Assembly: GCA_027024145.1 (NCBI GenBank)
Contig: JALVTF010000003.1
Location: 1 to 60,086 of the forward strand
DNA length: 60,086 nucleotides
Origin: Campylobacterales bacterium
Lineage (GTDB): Bacteria > Campylobacterota > Campylobacteria > Campylobacterales > Nitratiruptoraceae
Reading direction: 5' to 3'
Part shown: in pieces, positions 19,148-28,405 of the stretch
How the letters are laid out: each line of letters starts with the position of its first letter
How positions within the stretch are numbered: position 1 is the first letter of the stretch
Made by a program: the position numbers and the translations under genes
Notes under the pieces: model-generated
What the model was told of the DNA's origin: nothing
What the model saw: only the letters and a program-made list of their open reading frames with translations
The model's database searches: none

Positions 19148-19428
19148 TTCAAAAGCTTTGCAAAGAGGCGGGTCTTGGGGCGTGTAGGCCCTGTGATCCA
19201 AAAGCGTGGGGCATTCGCAAACGTATAGAAATCGCTCGCTGCGGCGAGAGGTGCGCCCTGTATGTGGCGCGAAAGAGTAGATTTTTGCGCAAGGACGCTC
19301 TCGAGCTCATAGAGCTTGTGCAACCGCACTGTGCGAAAAGTGTGGTCCTCTTCATCGCAGCACCTTTATGCTCGAAAGCAAGAGAGCTTCTCCAAAACGA
19401 GGGCTGGGATGTGCGACTGGTTGGCTGA
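19144..19428 (+). CDS. Small cysteine-rich protein, function unknown
   Basis: I do not recognise this 94-residue basic protein. It has seven cysteines: Cys6, an early CRPC pair, CGERC, and two singles in the C-terminal half (PHCAKS, APLCSK), arranged in a way that could bind a metal or form a redox site. The C-terminal half is predicted alpha/beta. There is no signal peptide. It overlaps the lipoprotein upstream by 4 bases (ATGA) and the coaX gene downstream by 20 bases, so translation is linked and the ORF is likely real. Confidence 0.6.
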   Translation: MIQKLCKEAGLGACRPCDPKAWGIRKRIEIARCGERCALYVARKSRFLRKDALELIELVQPHCAKSVVLFIAAPLCSKARELLQNEGWDVRLVG

Positions 19429-20023
19429 TATCGGAAACAGCAGTGCCAAGCTTTTCGATGGAGAAAATATCGTGCACCTTGCCAAAGAGGAGCTCATGCG
19501 TTACAAGGATGCACGTATAGCCTATGTCTGCGTGGATACGCAGCTTATCCCACAGCTCCGTCATTTTCGAGGATGGATAGATGTGGCGGCGCATGCAGAG
19601 GTGGCTGGTGGTTATGAAACGATGGGAGAAGATAGAAAGGTGCTGTGTAGTTACATCAAAGATGGCGTCATCGTCGATGCAGGCAGCGCCATCACCATCG
19701 ATGTGATGCGAAATGGCGTCTATCAAGGCGGATTTCTCTATCCCGGTGTGCGCGCCATGGAGCGAGCCTATGCTTTCATCTCTCCTCGCTTGAAGTGCGA
19801 GATAAAGCATGTGCAGCCAAAGCTTGCCAAGGATACCTGCGCGCAGATACGCTACGGCGCTTTGGTACCGCTGGCACGCCACATCGCCACGCTGGGAGAA
19901 CCTGTGTTTCTTACGGGAGGAGATGCGAATCTTCTATCAAAGCTTTTGCCCCAAGCAAGAGTGGATCAAAAGCTACTCTTTACGGCGATGCAACACATTA
20001 TCACAAGGAAGGGTCTATGCTAA
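19409..20023 (+). CDS. coaX: Type III pantothenate kinase
   Basis: It phosphorylates pantothenate in the first committed step of CoA synthesis. It is of the type III (CoaX) family with an ASKHA fold: the N-terminal DIGNSSAK phosphate motif (residues 6-13), the IVDAGSAITID motif (about 90) and the GGFLYPG motif (about 108). The 204-residue length matches short CoaX proteins of this phylum. The open frame extends upstream, but only the ATG at 19409 puts the first phosphate motif at the N-terminus; GAGGG lies five bases ahead. It overlaps hisG by 7 bases. Confidence 0.92.
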   Translation: MCDWLADIGNSSAKLFDGENIVHLAKEELMRYKDARIAYVCVDTQLIPQLRHFRGWIDVAAHAEVAGGYETMGEDRKVLCSYIKDGVIVDAGSAITIDVMRNGVYQGGFLYPGVRAMERAYAFISPRLKCEIKHVQPKLAKDTCAQIRYGALVPLARHIATLGEPVFLTGGDANLLSKLLPQARVDQKLLFTAMQHIITRKGLC

Positions 20024-20625
20024 CAATCGCTCTGCCCAAAGGGCGCATCGGAGACGATGCCCTGGGGATATTCGAAAAAATCTTTTCCAAGCCGTTCGCA
20101 TTCGAAGAGCGCAAGCTCATTTTGCAGATGGAAGGGTTTCGCTTCTTGCGTGTGCGCAGTCAAGACGTCCCTACCTATGTCTATCACCAGGCTGCAGACC
20201 TTGGTGTAGTGGGTCTCGATGTTTTGGAAGAGAAGGGGCTCGATCTGGTGCGCCTTTTGGATTTGGGGTTTGGCAGATGTAGTGTCAGTATCGGTATCAA
20301 AGCCGACGAAGAGCTGCGCTTTGACAAACCCAGCTACAAAGTGGCCACGAAGATGGAAAACATCACGCGCCGCTTTTTTAGCCAGAAGGCTATCCCCGTG
20401 GAGATCATCAAGCTCTACGGCTCCATAGAGCTTGCACCGCTTGTGGGACTGGCCGATATGATCGTCGATATCGTCGAGACGGGTGAAACCATGAAGCAAA
20501 ACGGCCTCAAACCGGCCCTGGATATCATGGAGAGCTCTGCCTATCTCATAGCAAATACCAATAGCTTCTATGCCAAAAAAGAGGAGATTTTGCGCCTGCG
20601 CCAAAGAATCCAAGAGGTGCTTTGA
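20017..20625 (+). CDS. hisG: ATP phosphoribosyltransferase, short form
   Basis: It condenses ATP with PRPP in the first step of histidine synthesis. At 202 residues it is the short HisG(S) form lacking the C-terminal regulatory domain. Such enzymes usually need HisZ, which is not in this window. Motifs: the N-terminal LPKGRI segment, DLGVVGLDVLEE, and the PRPP-binding loop LADMIVDIVETGETM (about 147-161). The ATG at 20017 follows AAGGAAGGG. It overlaps coaX by 7 bases and shares one base with the next start codon (TGATG). Confidence 0.94.
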   Translation: MLTIALPKGRIGDDALGIFEKIFSKPFAFEERKLILQMEGFRFLRVRSQDVPTYVYHQAADLGVVGLDVLEEKGLDLVRLLDLGFGRCSVSIGIKADEELRFDKPSYKVATKMENITRRFFSQKAIPVEIIKLYGSIELAPLVGLADMIVDIVETGETMKQNGLKPALDIMESSAYLIANTNSFYAKKEEILRLRQRIQEVL

Positions 20626-21305
20626 TGGGGCTCGATCTCTATGCGAAAGTCGAGCCTCTTTTGGGGTTCGAAGAGCAAAAAAACGAGCTCTATGAGATAT
20701 TTTTGCATAAACTCGCAAGTCTTGGCATCAAGCGATTCTTGGATATCGGCGCCGGCAGTGGCACATTCATGCAGCGCGCTTTAAAGCGGGGATTTCGTCC
20801 CAAAGGCATCGACATCAGCTGCGAGATGGTACGGCGCGCACGCCAACAGGGACTCGATGTGGCGTGCAAAGATATATGCGATGTGGATGATCGTTTCGAG
20901 GCGGCCGTGGCGGTATTCGATGTGATCAATTATCTCTCTTTTCCGGAGTTGCAGCGCTTTTTTGCCTGTGTGCGCAATGTTTTGGACGATGGCGGCTACT
21001 TTTTGTGCGATATCAATACCCTCTATGGTTTTAGCGAAATCGCACAAGGCACTCTCGTAGTCGATAACGACAGGGAGTGTGTCGCGATCGATGCGAATTT
21101 TGCCGATAATAGATTACAAACGGATATAATATATTTTTATAATGAATCTGGATGCTACAAAAAAGAAAAAGATAGTATAATCCAGTATTACCACGATATA
21201 ACGGATTTGAAACGCTTGGGGCTCGAACTCGTGGATATCGATTTGGTTGCGCTCTTTGGCGACGAAGCAGACAAAGCACTTCTTACATGGCAAAAAGGAA
21301 AGTAA
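20625..21305 (+). CDS. Class I SAM-dependent methyltransferase
   Basis: This is a 226-residue methyltransferase with motif I (FLDIGAGSGTFMQRAL, about residues 39-54), motif II (GIDISCEMV) and a motif IV region (AVAVFDVINYL). The C-terminal half (about 130-226) resembles the small-molecule or protein methyltransferases of the UbiG/Trm9-like type. The substrate cannot be told from sequence. TGATG and TAATG overlaps tie it to hisG and to the PilZ/HDOD gene, so it is translated as part of that chain. Confidence 0.85.
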   Translation: MGLDLYAKVEPLLGFEEQKNELYEIFLHKLASLGIKRFLDIGAGSGTFMQRALKRGFRPKGIDISCEMVRRARQQGLDVACKDICDVDDRFEAAVAVFDVINYLSFPELQRFFACVRNVLDDGGYFLCDINTLYGFSEIAQGTLVVDNDRECVAIDANFADNRLQTDIIYFYNESGCYKKEKDSIIQYYHDITDLKRLGLELVDIDLVALFGDEADKALLTWQKGK

Positions 21306-23134
21306 TGGCGCTCTTTGGATTCGGTAAGAAAAAAGAGACGAAGCAAACCCCTGAAAAGGCGCAATCTTCTACCAAACTCAATAGACGCCGCTGGATACGA
21401 TACAAAGCCGAAGGACTTCAGAGCAGCCTCGGCGAAGTGGTGGATATCGCAAAAAGAAGTCTCAGTGTGGCCCTGGACAAAAATCTCGAAGTGGGTGAGA
21501 GTGTCAGTGTGGAGTTGGAGGGCACGACCTATGAGGCAGAGGTTGTGGCGCTCTATAAAAACAGAGCCGCCCTCGTAGTGCAAAGCGACATTCGTGCCGA
21601 TGTGGTGGCAAAAGCTTTGAAGCGATTGCCCGCGTGCGAGATAGCGCCGCGCAAAAGATTCGATTTCGCAACGATCGAGAGTGACGAGACCGTTCGCATC
21701 AATAAAGCGATCGTCAATCTCATGCTCGAGATAGAAGACCCCAATACCACGATCGACAAGCTCGAGAAGAATATTCTGGCTGTGCCCAAACTCGAAGAGA
21801 CGATACTCAAACGTGCCAACTCTATCGAAAAGGCGCGCGCCGCTCGCATAAAAACGGTGCACGAGGCCATCACGCGGCTCGGTTTCGATGAGATCAAACT
21901 CATGATATATGATTACATCAACTACGATCTCAATCTCAGCAACAACGATTTGAAACACTTCAAGAATTTCGACCTCTACAACCTTTTGATCAATGCGCTT
22001 TTTAAGCATTTCGCGCCGCTCTTTGGTTTCAATGATGTTAAAGGCGAGGGGCAGTCGCTCATGGGCATGAGCTATATCGGCGCTATGTATCTGGCGCAGC
22101 AAAGCGCAAAACTCCAAGAGCGCTACAAAGATGTGGACACGCTTTTTGATTACGAGATGCGTCTATTAGAACGTCTCGAGCTTGGTGAAGATATTTTTAC
22201 ACTATCGAGACACTACTTTTTGGATGTACTGGATGTTTTTCGCTATCTTTTCGATGGGTACGTCCTTGCATACATGGCGCATCAGCCACACTATAAGCCG
22301 AGATTTCCTATGACTCTCAGCGAACGAAAGCTCAAATTTTCCTATATTGCCTATCTTACAATCCTTGCCATGCGCTACATCCTCGGCAATGACAAACATA
22401 GCGGATATGTACTTTTTAATAGATTGAAACGATTCGGACTGGATCTTGTGGAGGCGAAAAATTTTCTCAATCGCATCATCGACGAAGTCAATGCGCGTCT
22501 GCGTGATATCGATGCGAAAAATCACCTGCGCCACTGTCAAACGCCGACGATTCTCTATTCACTCGAGAACTATCTGGGAAGCGGCATCTACTATGATTAC
22601 ATACGACGCGTCTTCGACGATGTGGAAAAAGGCCACTCCAGGGTGGCGATATGCTACGGCGACGAAGCCTATACGCATCTTGTGTTGGAAAAGATCCTCA
22701 ATTACGACGAATATCGCTTCAATAAGCTCCCCTTCGCCGTGGTGGATTGCAGCGTGATAGCGGACGATGATATGCCTCTGAGCCAATTGAGCAGTTTCGA
22801 TCTCGTCGTCTTTAAAAATATCCATGAACTTCCCGCCTCGCTCATGCAAGATTTCGTAAAAATCTATAAAGATTTCGAAGGGACGCTGATCGCTACATTC
22901 GATCAAAGTGCCATGCTCGATTTTACAAACGAAAAGCTCTACGATCTCATTCGTGATGATATAGTGCAGATGCCAAGCTACGAAGAGAGTGCCCTCTATT
23001 ACATGAAGATGGTGCACAATGCACTTGCACATCTTAAAGATTTTGCCGGTGTGGAAGTCTGTGATATCGCGGATTTTAAAGAGAAGACGAAACGTTACGA
23101 CTGCATAGAAACGGAGTGTATCGAGAAGTTGTAA
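21305..23134 (+). CDS. PilZ-like/HDOD protein with degenerate AAA+ domain
   Basis: The protein has 609 residues. Residues 20-105 resemble a PilZ domain: RRWIR fits the RxxxR arm, but the second motif is DIAKRS where D/N-x-S-x-x-G is expected, so cyclic di-GMP binding is doubtful. Residues about 125-330 match an HDOD-type helical domain. Residues about 440-590 follow the order of sigma-54 activator AAA+ domains: FAVVDCSVI (477; compare FVAVNCAAI), IHELP (506; compare GELP) and TLIATFDQS (527; compare IIATTN), with Walker A and Walker B acidic residues absent. It is probably a signalling scaffold, not an ATPase. The ATG at 21305 shares a base with the preceding stop; an ATG at 21287 is also possible. 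Its stop lies inside a hairpin. Confidence 0.7.
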   Translation: MALFGFGKKKETKQTPEKAQSSTKLNRRRWIRYKAEGLQSSLGEVVDIAKRSLSVALDKNLEVGESVSVELEGTTYEAEVVALYKNRAALVVQSDIRADVVAKALKRLPACEIAPRKRFDFATIESDETVRINKAIVNLMLEIEDPNTTIDKLEKNILAVPKLEETILKRANSIEKARAARIKTVHEAITRLGFDEIKLMIYDYINYDLNLSNNDLKHFKNFDLYNLLINALFKHFAPLFGFNDVKGEGQSLMGMSYIGAMYLAQQSAKLQERYKDVDTLFDYEMRLLERLELGEDIFTLSRHYFLDVLDVFRYLFDGYVLAYMAHQPHYKPRFPMTLSERKLKFSYIAYLTILAMRYILGNDKHSGYVLFNRLKRFGLDLVEAKNFLNRIIDEVNARLRDIDAKNHLRHCQTPTILYSLENYLGSGIYYDYIRRVFDDVEKGHSRVAICYGDEAYTHLVLEKILNYDEYRFNKLPFAVVDCSVIADDDMPLSQLSSFDLVVFKNIHELPASLMQDFVKIYKDFEGTLIATFDQSAMLDFTNEKLYDLIRDDIVQMPSYEESALYYMKMVHNALAHLKDFAGVEVCDIADFKEKTKRYDCIETECIEKL

Positions 23135-23150
23135 GGGCGTAAGCCCTTAC
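23131..23150. terminator. Hairpin between convergent genes
   Basis: GTAAGGGC (23131-23138) and GCCCTTAC (23143-23150) form a perfect 8-bp stem with a GTAA loop. The stop codon of the PilZ/HDOD gene lies in the left arm, and rpsR ends 5 bases past the right arm. It could end transcription from both sides, although neither side has a T tract. Confidence 0.5.
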
Positions 23151-23155
23151 GAGGT

Positions 23156-23431
23156 TTACTTGTAGATGGGTTCGAGCTCTTCCCAAGGATTGGGGACGAC
23201 TCTTTTTCTATCTACGATATATGGAACGAGCGCTGCATGGCGAGCTCTTTTGATGGCTTCTTCTACCATCTCTTGGTGTTTTTTACAGTTTCCAGTGAGG
23301 CGGCGAGGCATGATTTTGTAGCGCTCACTGAGGGTGTGCTTGATGAGGTCGATGTCTTTGTAGTCGATGAATTCGACTTTTTGTTCGCAATATTTACATG
23401 TTCTTTTTTTGAATCTTCTCTTTTCAGCCAT
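23156..23431 (-). CDS. rpsR: 30S ribosomal protein S18, zinc-binding form
   Basis: S18 pairs with S6 on the 30S platform. The 91-residue protein carries the conserved core ([20 protein letters not shown]) and a CKYC pair near the N-terminus together with CKKH in the core, the zinc-ribbon (C+) version of S18. It is last in rpsF-ssb-rpsR, the classic order. Confidence 0.97.
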   Translation of the reverse strand: MAEKRRFKKRTCKYCEQKVEFIDYKDIDLIKHTLSERYKIMPRRLTGNCKKHQEMVEEAIKRARHAALVPYIVDRKRVVPNPWEELEPIYK

Positions 23432-23442
23432 TGGTATCCTTT

Positions 23443-23901
23443 CTAAAATGGAATATCATCGTCGTCGATGTCGATTTCGGGGATTTCAGGCGCACTCTGC
23501 GGTTTCGGTGCGCTTGTGTTTTCACGTGCCGCTGGAGGCTCGATAGGCGCTTCATAGCGCGCATTGGCAGCTTCTGCCTTGCTGTCGAGCATCTGGAGGT
23601 TGTCCACCGCGATGGAGTGTTTGGAGCGTCTGTTGCCGCTCTGGTCCGTCCACTGCTCGAATACCAGGCGTCCCTCGATGAGGACACGTCTGCCTTTATG
23701 CAGATACTGGTTGGCTATCTCTGCCGCGCGTCCAAAGATGGTGATATCGATAAAACAGACCTCCTCTTTTTGTTCGCCCGTTTGGGTCTTGAAGCGTCTG
23801 TTTGTAGCGATTGCCGTTTTTGCGATGGCGGTACCCGAAGGTGTGTAGCGCAGTTCGATATCGCGCGTGAGATTGCCGACCATGATGACTCTATTGTACA
23901 T
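23443..23901 (-). CDS. ssb: Single-stranded DNA-binding protein
   Basis: SSB coats single-stranded DNA in replication, repair and natural transformation. The OB fold occupies residues 1-105 (starting [14 protein letters not shown]). A disordered Pro/Ala-rich tail follows, and the acidic tip ends DDDDIPF, the docking site for partner proteins. Length 152 is usual. It is one base away from rpsF. Confidence 0.97.
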   Translation of the reverse strand: MYNRVIMVGNLTRDIELRYTPSGTAIAKTAIATNRRFKTQTGEQKEEVCFIDITIFGRAAEIANQYLHKGRRVLIEGRLVFEQWTDQSGNRRSKHSIAVDNLQMLDSKAEAANARYEAPIEPPAARENTSAPKPQSAPEIPEIDIDDDDIPF

Positions 23902-23902
23902 G

Positions 23903-24280
23903 TTACGCTTCTTGTGTTTCTTCTTGTTTTTCTTCTTTTGATCCCAGTTTTTTTGCGCGCTCTACCATCTTTTCCCAAGCGCTGATATCTTTTTTCGTTT
24001 CATATTTGATGGTGAGGAATCTGATGACATCTTCCGTGATGCGGTAGATTCTCTCTAATTCACGGACTGCTTGCGCAGGTGCCTTGAAGTAGATGATGTA
24101 GTAGTGACCGCGTTCGAATTTTTCAATTGGATACGCGAGTTTGCGCATGCCTACGTTTTCCGTGGCGACGATTTCACCGCCATTGTTTTGGATGACCTCT
24201 TTGATGAAGTCGAATCGTGCCTGCTTCTCTTCGTCGGTGAGAGTTGGCTTGAGCACGAAGAGTGTCTCGTAATGACGCAT
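23903..24280 (-). CDS. rpsF: 30S ribosomal protein S6
   Basis: This primary component of the 30S platform dimerises with S18. The 125-residue protein has the S6 fold with the N-terminal [14 protein letters not shown] strand, the [15 protein letters not shown] segment and a charged, Glu/Gln-rich tail extending beyond the core. The ATG has an AAGGAG site. It follows holA after a 75-base gap that contains two palindromes and could hold an S6:S18 leader. Confidence 0.96.
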   Translation of the reverse strand: MRHYETLFVLKPTLTDEEKQARFDFIKEVIQNNGGEIVATENVGMRKLAYPIEKFERGHYYIIYFKAPAQAVRELERIYRITEDVIRFLTIKYETKKDISAWEKMVERAKKLGSKEEKQEETQEA

Positions 24281-24304
24281 TGTTTCTCCTTTTGGCTATA
24301 TATC

Positions 24305-24342
24305 CGGCAAAACCGGCAAGGACTTTTTAGGTGTCTAAAAAG
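24305..24342 (-). promoter_or_regulatory. Palindromic rpsF leader, possible S6:S18 site or promoter region
   Basis: The gap before rpsF contains CCGG-TTTTG-CCGG (minus strand) and, further upstream, an 8-bp stem CTTTTTAG/CTAAAAAG with loop ACAC (24323-24342). In other bacteria the S6:S18 complex represses its own mRNA by binding a leader structure that displays a CCG element. The CCG-containing palindrome here is a candidate, but I cannot fold or compare it. The T/A-rich hairpin could equally be the holA terminator. Confidence 0.3.
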
Positions 24343-24355
24343 CGCCCTAATACTA

Positions 24356-25315
24356 TCAAAACAAAGCTTGAACTTTTATTAAATATGAGAGCAGCAGCGC
24401 GCTCTTGTCACTGTGGGTAGCCGTTTTGAGTTTGTATTCACACTCTTGCAAGAGCATGAAGATTTGGGGATACTTCTTGATACGTAGTGCCAACTGAACG
24501 CGCTGCTGCTCGATATGCTTGGGCAGTTTGTAGCCTAGCACCTCCTTCGAGTCGCCGCTGCCGTAGAGTCGGATATGGGCGTGGAACATAAAAAGCTGCT
24601 GTACAAATCCCAAAAATCCCAGCAAAATCTTCGTCTCGTTTTGCTCCTCTTCGATGAGCTTGGCGAATAGTTCGTGAATCGGTTCTTTTTTTATAAGGGC
24701 GATGTAGAACTTTTCGAGATTGAGTGGATTGATGGCAAAGACGAGTCTATCGAGATCTTTGGGCTCGACTCGTCCTTCAATGAGGCGAAGCTTTTCAAGC
24801 TCGTTTGCCGCGATATCGAGGTTGTTTTCTACCAGCATCAAGAGATGCTCTATGACATATCCGTCGATATCAAGCTCCATTTTCTGTGCAAGCTGTATCA
24901 GTTCTGATTTCGCTTCGCTTGCATAGGGCTTGAAAAAGCGTACATGCACGGCATCGTGTTTATCGCTAAAGAGCGATTCAATTTTTTTGCCATCATTTGA
25001 GTAGCATTCGTATATGATGTAGCTATTGTCCATCTTTTGAGCGATGGCCAGAAGCTCTTGTAATTCCTTTTTGGCTATGGCTTTGTCGCGCTTGATGATG
25101 AGCAGATTGGTATCGCCAAAGAGCGAAGCCTGGGAGAGATAGGTTTTGGCCGTCTCGAAATCATACTCGTCGTAGTAGAGCACCATTTTGCTCTCGGCCG
25201 CATCTATCTCTTCAGCTATTTTTTGGCCATACTTTTTGATGTAGTAGGGCTCTTCACCCCAAAAAAGATAGCTTGAAAAGCGCTTATCCAGCTTGTCGAA
25301 CTGCTGTTTGTACAT
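24356..25315 (-). CDS. holA: DNA polymerase III delta subunit
   Basis: This clamp-loader wrench subunit opens the beta sliding clamp. The 319-residue protein has the YLFWGEEPYYIKKYG start typical of HolA (a degenerate AAA+ domain) and the C-terminal helical collar. No functional Walker motifs are expected or seen. Its start lies 32 bases inside the 3' end of rnr, and rpsF follows. The delta-prime partner (holB) is also in this window at 50097. Confidence 0.88.
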   Translation of the reverse strand: MYKQQFDKLDKRFSSYLFWGEEPYYIKKYGQKIAEEIDAAESKMVLYYDEYDFETAKTYLSQASLFGDTNLLIIKRDKAIAKKELQELLAIAQKMDNSYIIYECYSNDGKKIESLFSDKHDAVHVRFFKPYASEAKSELIQLAQKMELDIDGYVIEHLLMLVENNLDIAANELEKLRLIEGRVEPKDLDRLVFAINPLNLEKFYIALIKKEPIHELFAKLIEEEQNETKILLGFLGFVQQLFMFHAHIRLYGSGDSKEVLGYKLPKHIEQQRVQLALRIKKYPQIFMLLQECEYKLKTATHSDKSALLLSYLIKVQALF

Positions 25316-27242
25316 CGATTCTCTCTATCACTTTGGCGTAGATCTTGGTGGTGGCAATATTGACATCGATGATCTCGGCGATGATAGTATCGAAAAGCTC
25401 CACCTCCGCACGTGGCAAGAAGATGCGCGGACCCACGATCTCTTCGTCGTCGATATTGGCGATGGGAGTCGATTCGGGATCGACCACGATGGCTTTGAAG
25501 CGACGGCCTATGTTTTTGGCAGCCCAGCGCGCGAATTTGCGATCCATGAAGTCCCACTCCACCTTCGCTGCTTCGCGCTCGAGCTCGCTGATGCGAACAG
25601 TCAGAGGCTCTATATTTTTGAGGATGTAATCGAGCTGCTTTTTGTTGTTTTTTATAATCGCTTTGAGCAGGCGATGAAGTGTCAGGTCGCTATAGCGCCT
25701 GATGGGGCTTGTAAAGTGGGTGTACTTTTCGAAACCCAGCCCAAAATGGCCGATATTCTCGGCAGTGTAGCCCGCTTGCTTTTGGGTGCGAATGAGGAGC
25801 CTATCCACCTGTTCTTTGATTCCCAGCCGCTCGGCTTCGGACTGGATGTGCAAAAAGAGTTCGTGAATGGTGTTGTACTCTTTGGTAAATATTCCCACGT
25901 TGGCAAGTTCCGCCACGAGCTCTTCGATCTTCTCCATCGCCGGCTCTTCGTGGGTACGAAAGATGCCGTAGTCGAACATCTTGGCTGTGGCTTTGTTGGC
26001 TAAGAGCATACAGTCTTCGATGAGGGCGTGGCTGGGAGTTTCGTGCTCGATCTCTGTGCGCACTAATTCGCCTTTTTCATCCAGCACGAGGCGGATTTCG
26101 GGATTGGAAAACTCGAAGCCTTTTTGCAAACGGCGCGCGCGCAGCTTCTTGGTCACTTCATACAGCGGCAGCAGATACTCCAAGATCTCCTTGTCCGTTT
26201 CGTCGATATTTTCAAAGCGCCCCGCTAAAAACTCGTCCACTCGGTCGTAGCTGTATTTGCGCCTGCTTTTGATGATGGCTTCGATGAGCTCTTCCTTGAT
26301 AGGCTCAAGATTCTCATCCAGCGTGATCTTGCTCACAAAGGCCAGGCGCGGAACGTTTTCTTTGAGCGAGCAGATACCTTCGCTGAGCTTCCTTGGCAGC
26401 ATCGGGATCGATTTGTGAGGCAGATAGATGCTAAAGCCCCGCTCCTTGGCCTCCTTGTCGATGGGACCCATGGGAGGTACATATTCGCTCACATCCGCTA
26501 TGGCCACGTAGAGGGTGCGCGATTCTTTGTCGTAGTAGATGGCATCGTCATGGTCTTTTGCGGTGACGGGGTCGATGGTGCAAAAGAGAAGATGCGAAAG
26601 ATCCTCACGCTCGGGATAGAGTTCGGGATAGATCTCATCTGGATATACACTGGCTTCGAGCTCCGCAGCGTCGCTAAACTCCTCTTTTTTATTATAGAGC
26701 GCCAGCGATATCTTCTCATCCACCGCCGGATCGTCCAAAACGCCTAAGACTTCTGTAATAAACTGCGCTTCGTTGTCCACTTTGACCACCGTTTTGTCGG
26801 GTAGGTCGCGCAGCGACTTTTTGCTGGCTTTCACAGCTAATGGCATCTCGTTTTTGACATTGAGAAAGAGGCCGCTCTTTTTATCGAAGTAGGCCACACT
26901 GAAGCGAAAGGCTTTTTCTAAGATGTAGACCACTTTCGCTTTGGGTCTGCCGCCCCTTTTGAAGATGCGCTTGGCCACGACGATATCGCCCCGGCTGGCA
27001 CCGTCGAGATGCTCTGGTTCGATGAGCAGATCTTTCGCTTTTATCCCGAAAACCTCCAAAAATCCCGTGCCGTTGCGAGCTATATCGATCTTGCCGATGC
27101 GATATTTGGAGCTAAGCTTGAGGATCTTGCCGTCGACTTTCAGGATCTTGTGGCGTAGCAGGTCATCCACGAGAGGGATGTAGTCGCGAGGCACATCCTT
27201 TTTGTCGATACCGCGTATCAGTTTGAGTAAAAACTCTTTCAA
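25284..27242 (-). CDS. rnr: Ribonuclease R family exoribonuclease
   Basis: This is a 3'-5' exoribonuclease of the RNB (RNase II/R) family that degrades structured RNA. The 652-residue protein has N-terminal cold-shock OB domains (about 60-190), the RNB catalytic core with the metal-binding DHDDAIYYD motif (about 230), and a C-terminal S1-like domain (about 570-645). It is shorter than E. coli RNase R and closer to the forms in this phylum. The start is a TTG with AAGGA seven bases upstream and a consensus -10 box just before. It overlaps holA by 32 bases. Confidence 0.92.
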   Translation of the reverse strand: MKEFLLKLIRGIDKKDVPRDYIPLVDDLLRHKILKVDGKILKLSSKYRIGKIDIARNGTGFLEVFGIKAKDLLIEPEHLDGASRGDIVVAKRIFKRGGRPKAKVVYILEKAFRFSVAYFDKKSGLFLNVKNEMPLAVKASKKSLRDLPDKTVVKVDNEAQFITEVLGVLDDPAVDEKISLALYNKKEEFSDAAELEASVYPDEIYPELYPEREDLSHLLFCTIDPVTAKDHDDAIYYDKESRTLYVAIADVSEYVPPMGPIDKEAKERGFSIYLPHKSIPMLPRKLSEGICSLKENVPRLAFVSKITLDENLEPIKEELIEAIIKSRRKYSYDRVDEFLAGRFENIDETDKEILEYLLPLYEVTKKLRARRLQKGFEFSNPEIRLVLDEKGELVRTEIEHETPSHALIEDCMLLANKATAKMFDYGIFRTHEEPAMEKIEELVAELANVGIFTKEYNTIHELFLHIQSEAERLGIKEQVDRLLIRTQKQAGYTAENIGHFGLGFEKYTHFTSPIRRYSDLTLHRLLKAIIKNNKKQLDYILKNIEPLTVRISELEREAAKVEWDFMDRKFARWAAKNIGRRFKAIVVDPESTPIANIDDEEIVGPRIFLPRAEVELFDTIIAEIIDVNIATTKIYAKVIERIDVQTAVRQAG

Positions 27243-27267
27243 AAAATATCCTTAAATTTTTTTAAGA

Positions 27268-27273
27268 ATTATA
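27268..27273 (-). promoter_or_regulatory. -10 box for rnr-holA-rpsF-ssb-rpsR
   Basis: The minus strand reads ATGGTATAATTC, a consensus TATAAT with an extended TG-like context, giving a start near 27261, about 18 bases before the TTG. Confidence 0.6.
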
Positions 27274-27289
27274 CCATATCGGACGTTAG

Positions 27290-28379
<1,090 letters not shown>

Positions 28380-28381
<2 letters not shown>

Positions 28382-28405
28382 GGAGAGGGCTGCGGCCCTC
28401 GCGCT
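28380..28405 (+). promoter_or_regulatory. Shine-Dalgarno separated from start codon by a hairpin
   Basis: The sequence AAGGAG overlaps and follows the ilvC stop (28380-28385) but is 20 bases from the ATG at 28406. A stem GAGGGC/GCCCTC (28385-28390 with 28395-28400, loop TGCG) fills that gap. If folded, it would bring the ribosome binding site to about 5 bases from the ATG. No other ribosome binding site precedes this ATG. The hairpin may alternatively be a partial ilvC terminator. Confidence 0.4.

Noticed and set aside
19795-20016. N-terminal extension of HisG by 74 codons
   Set aside because: The extension is coaX sequence in another frame. The ATG at 20017 begins the conserved LPKGR segment after a strong ribosome binding site.
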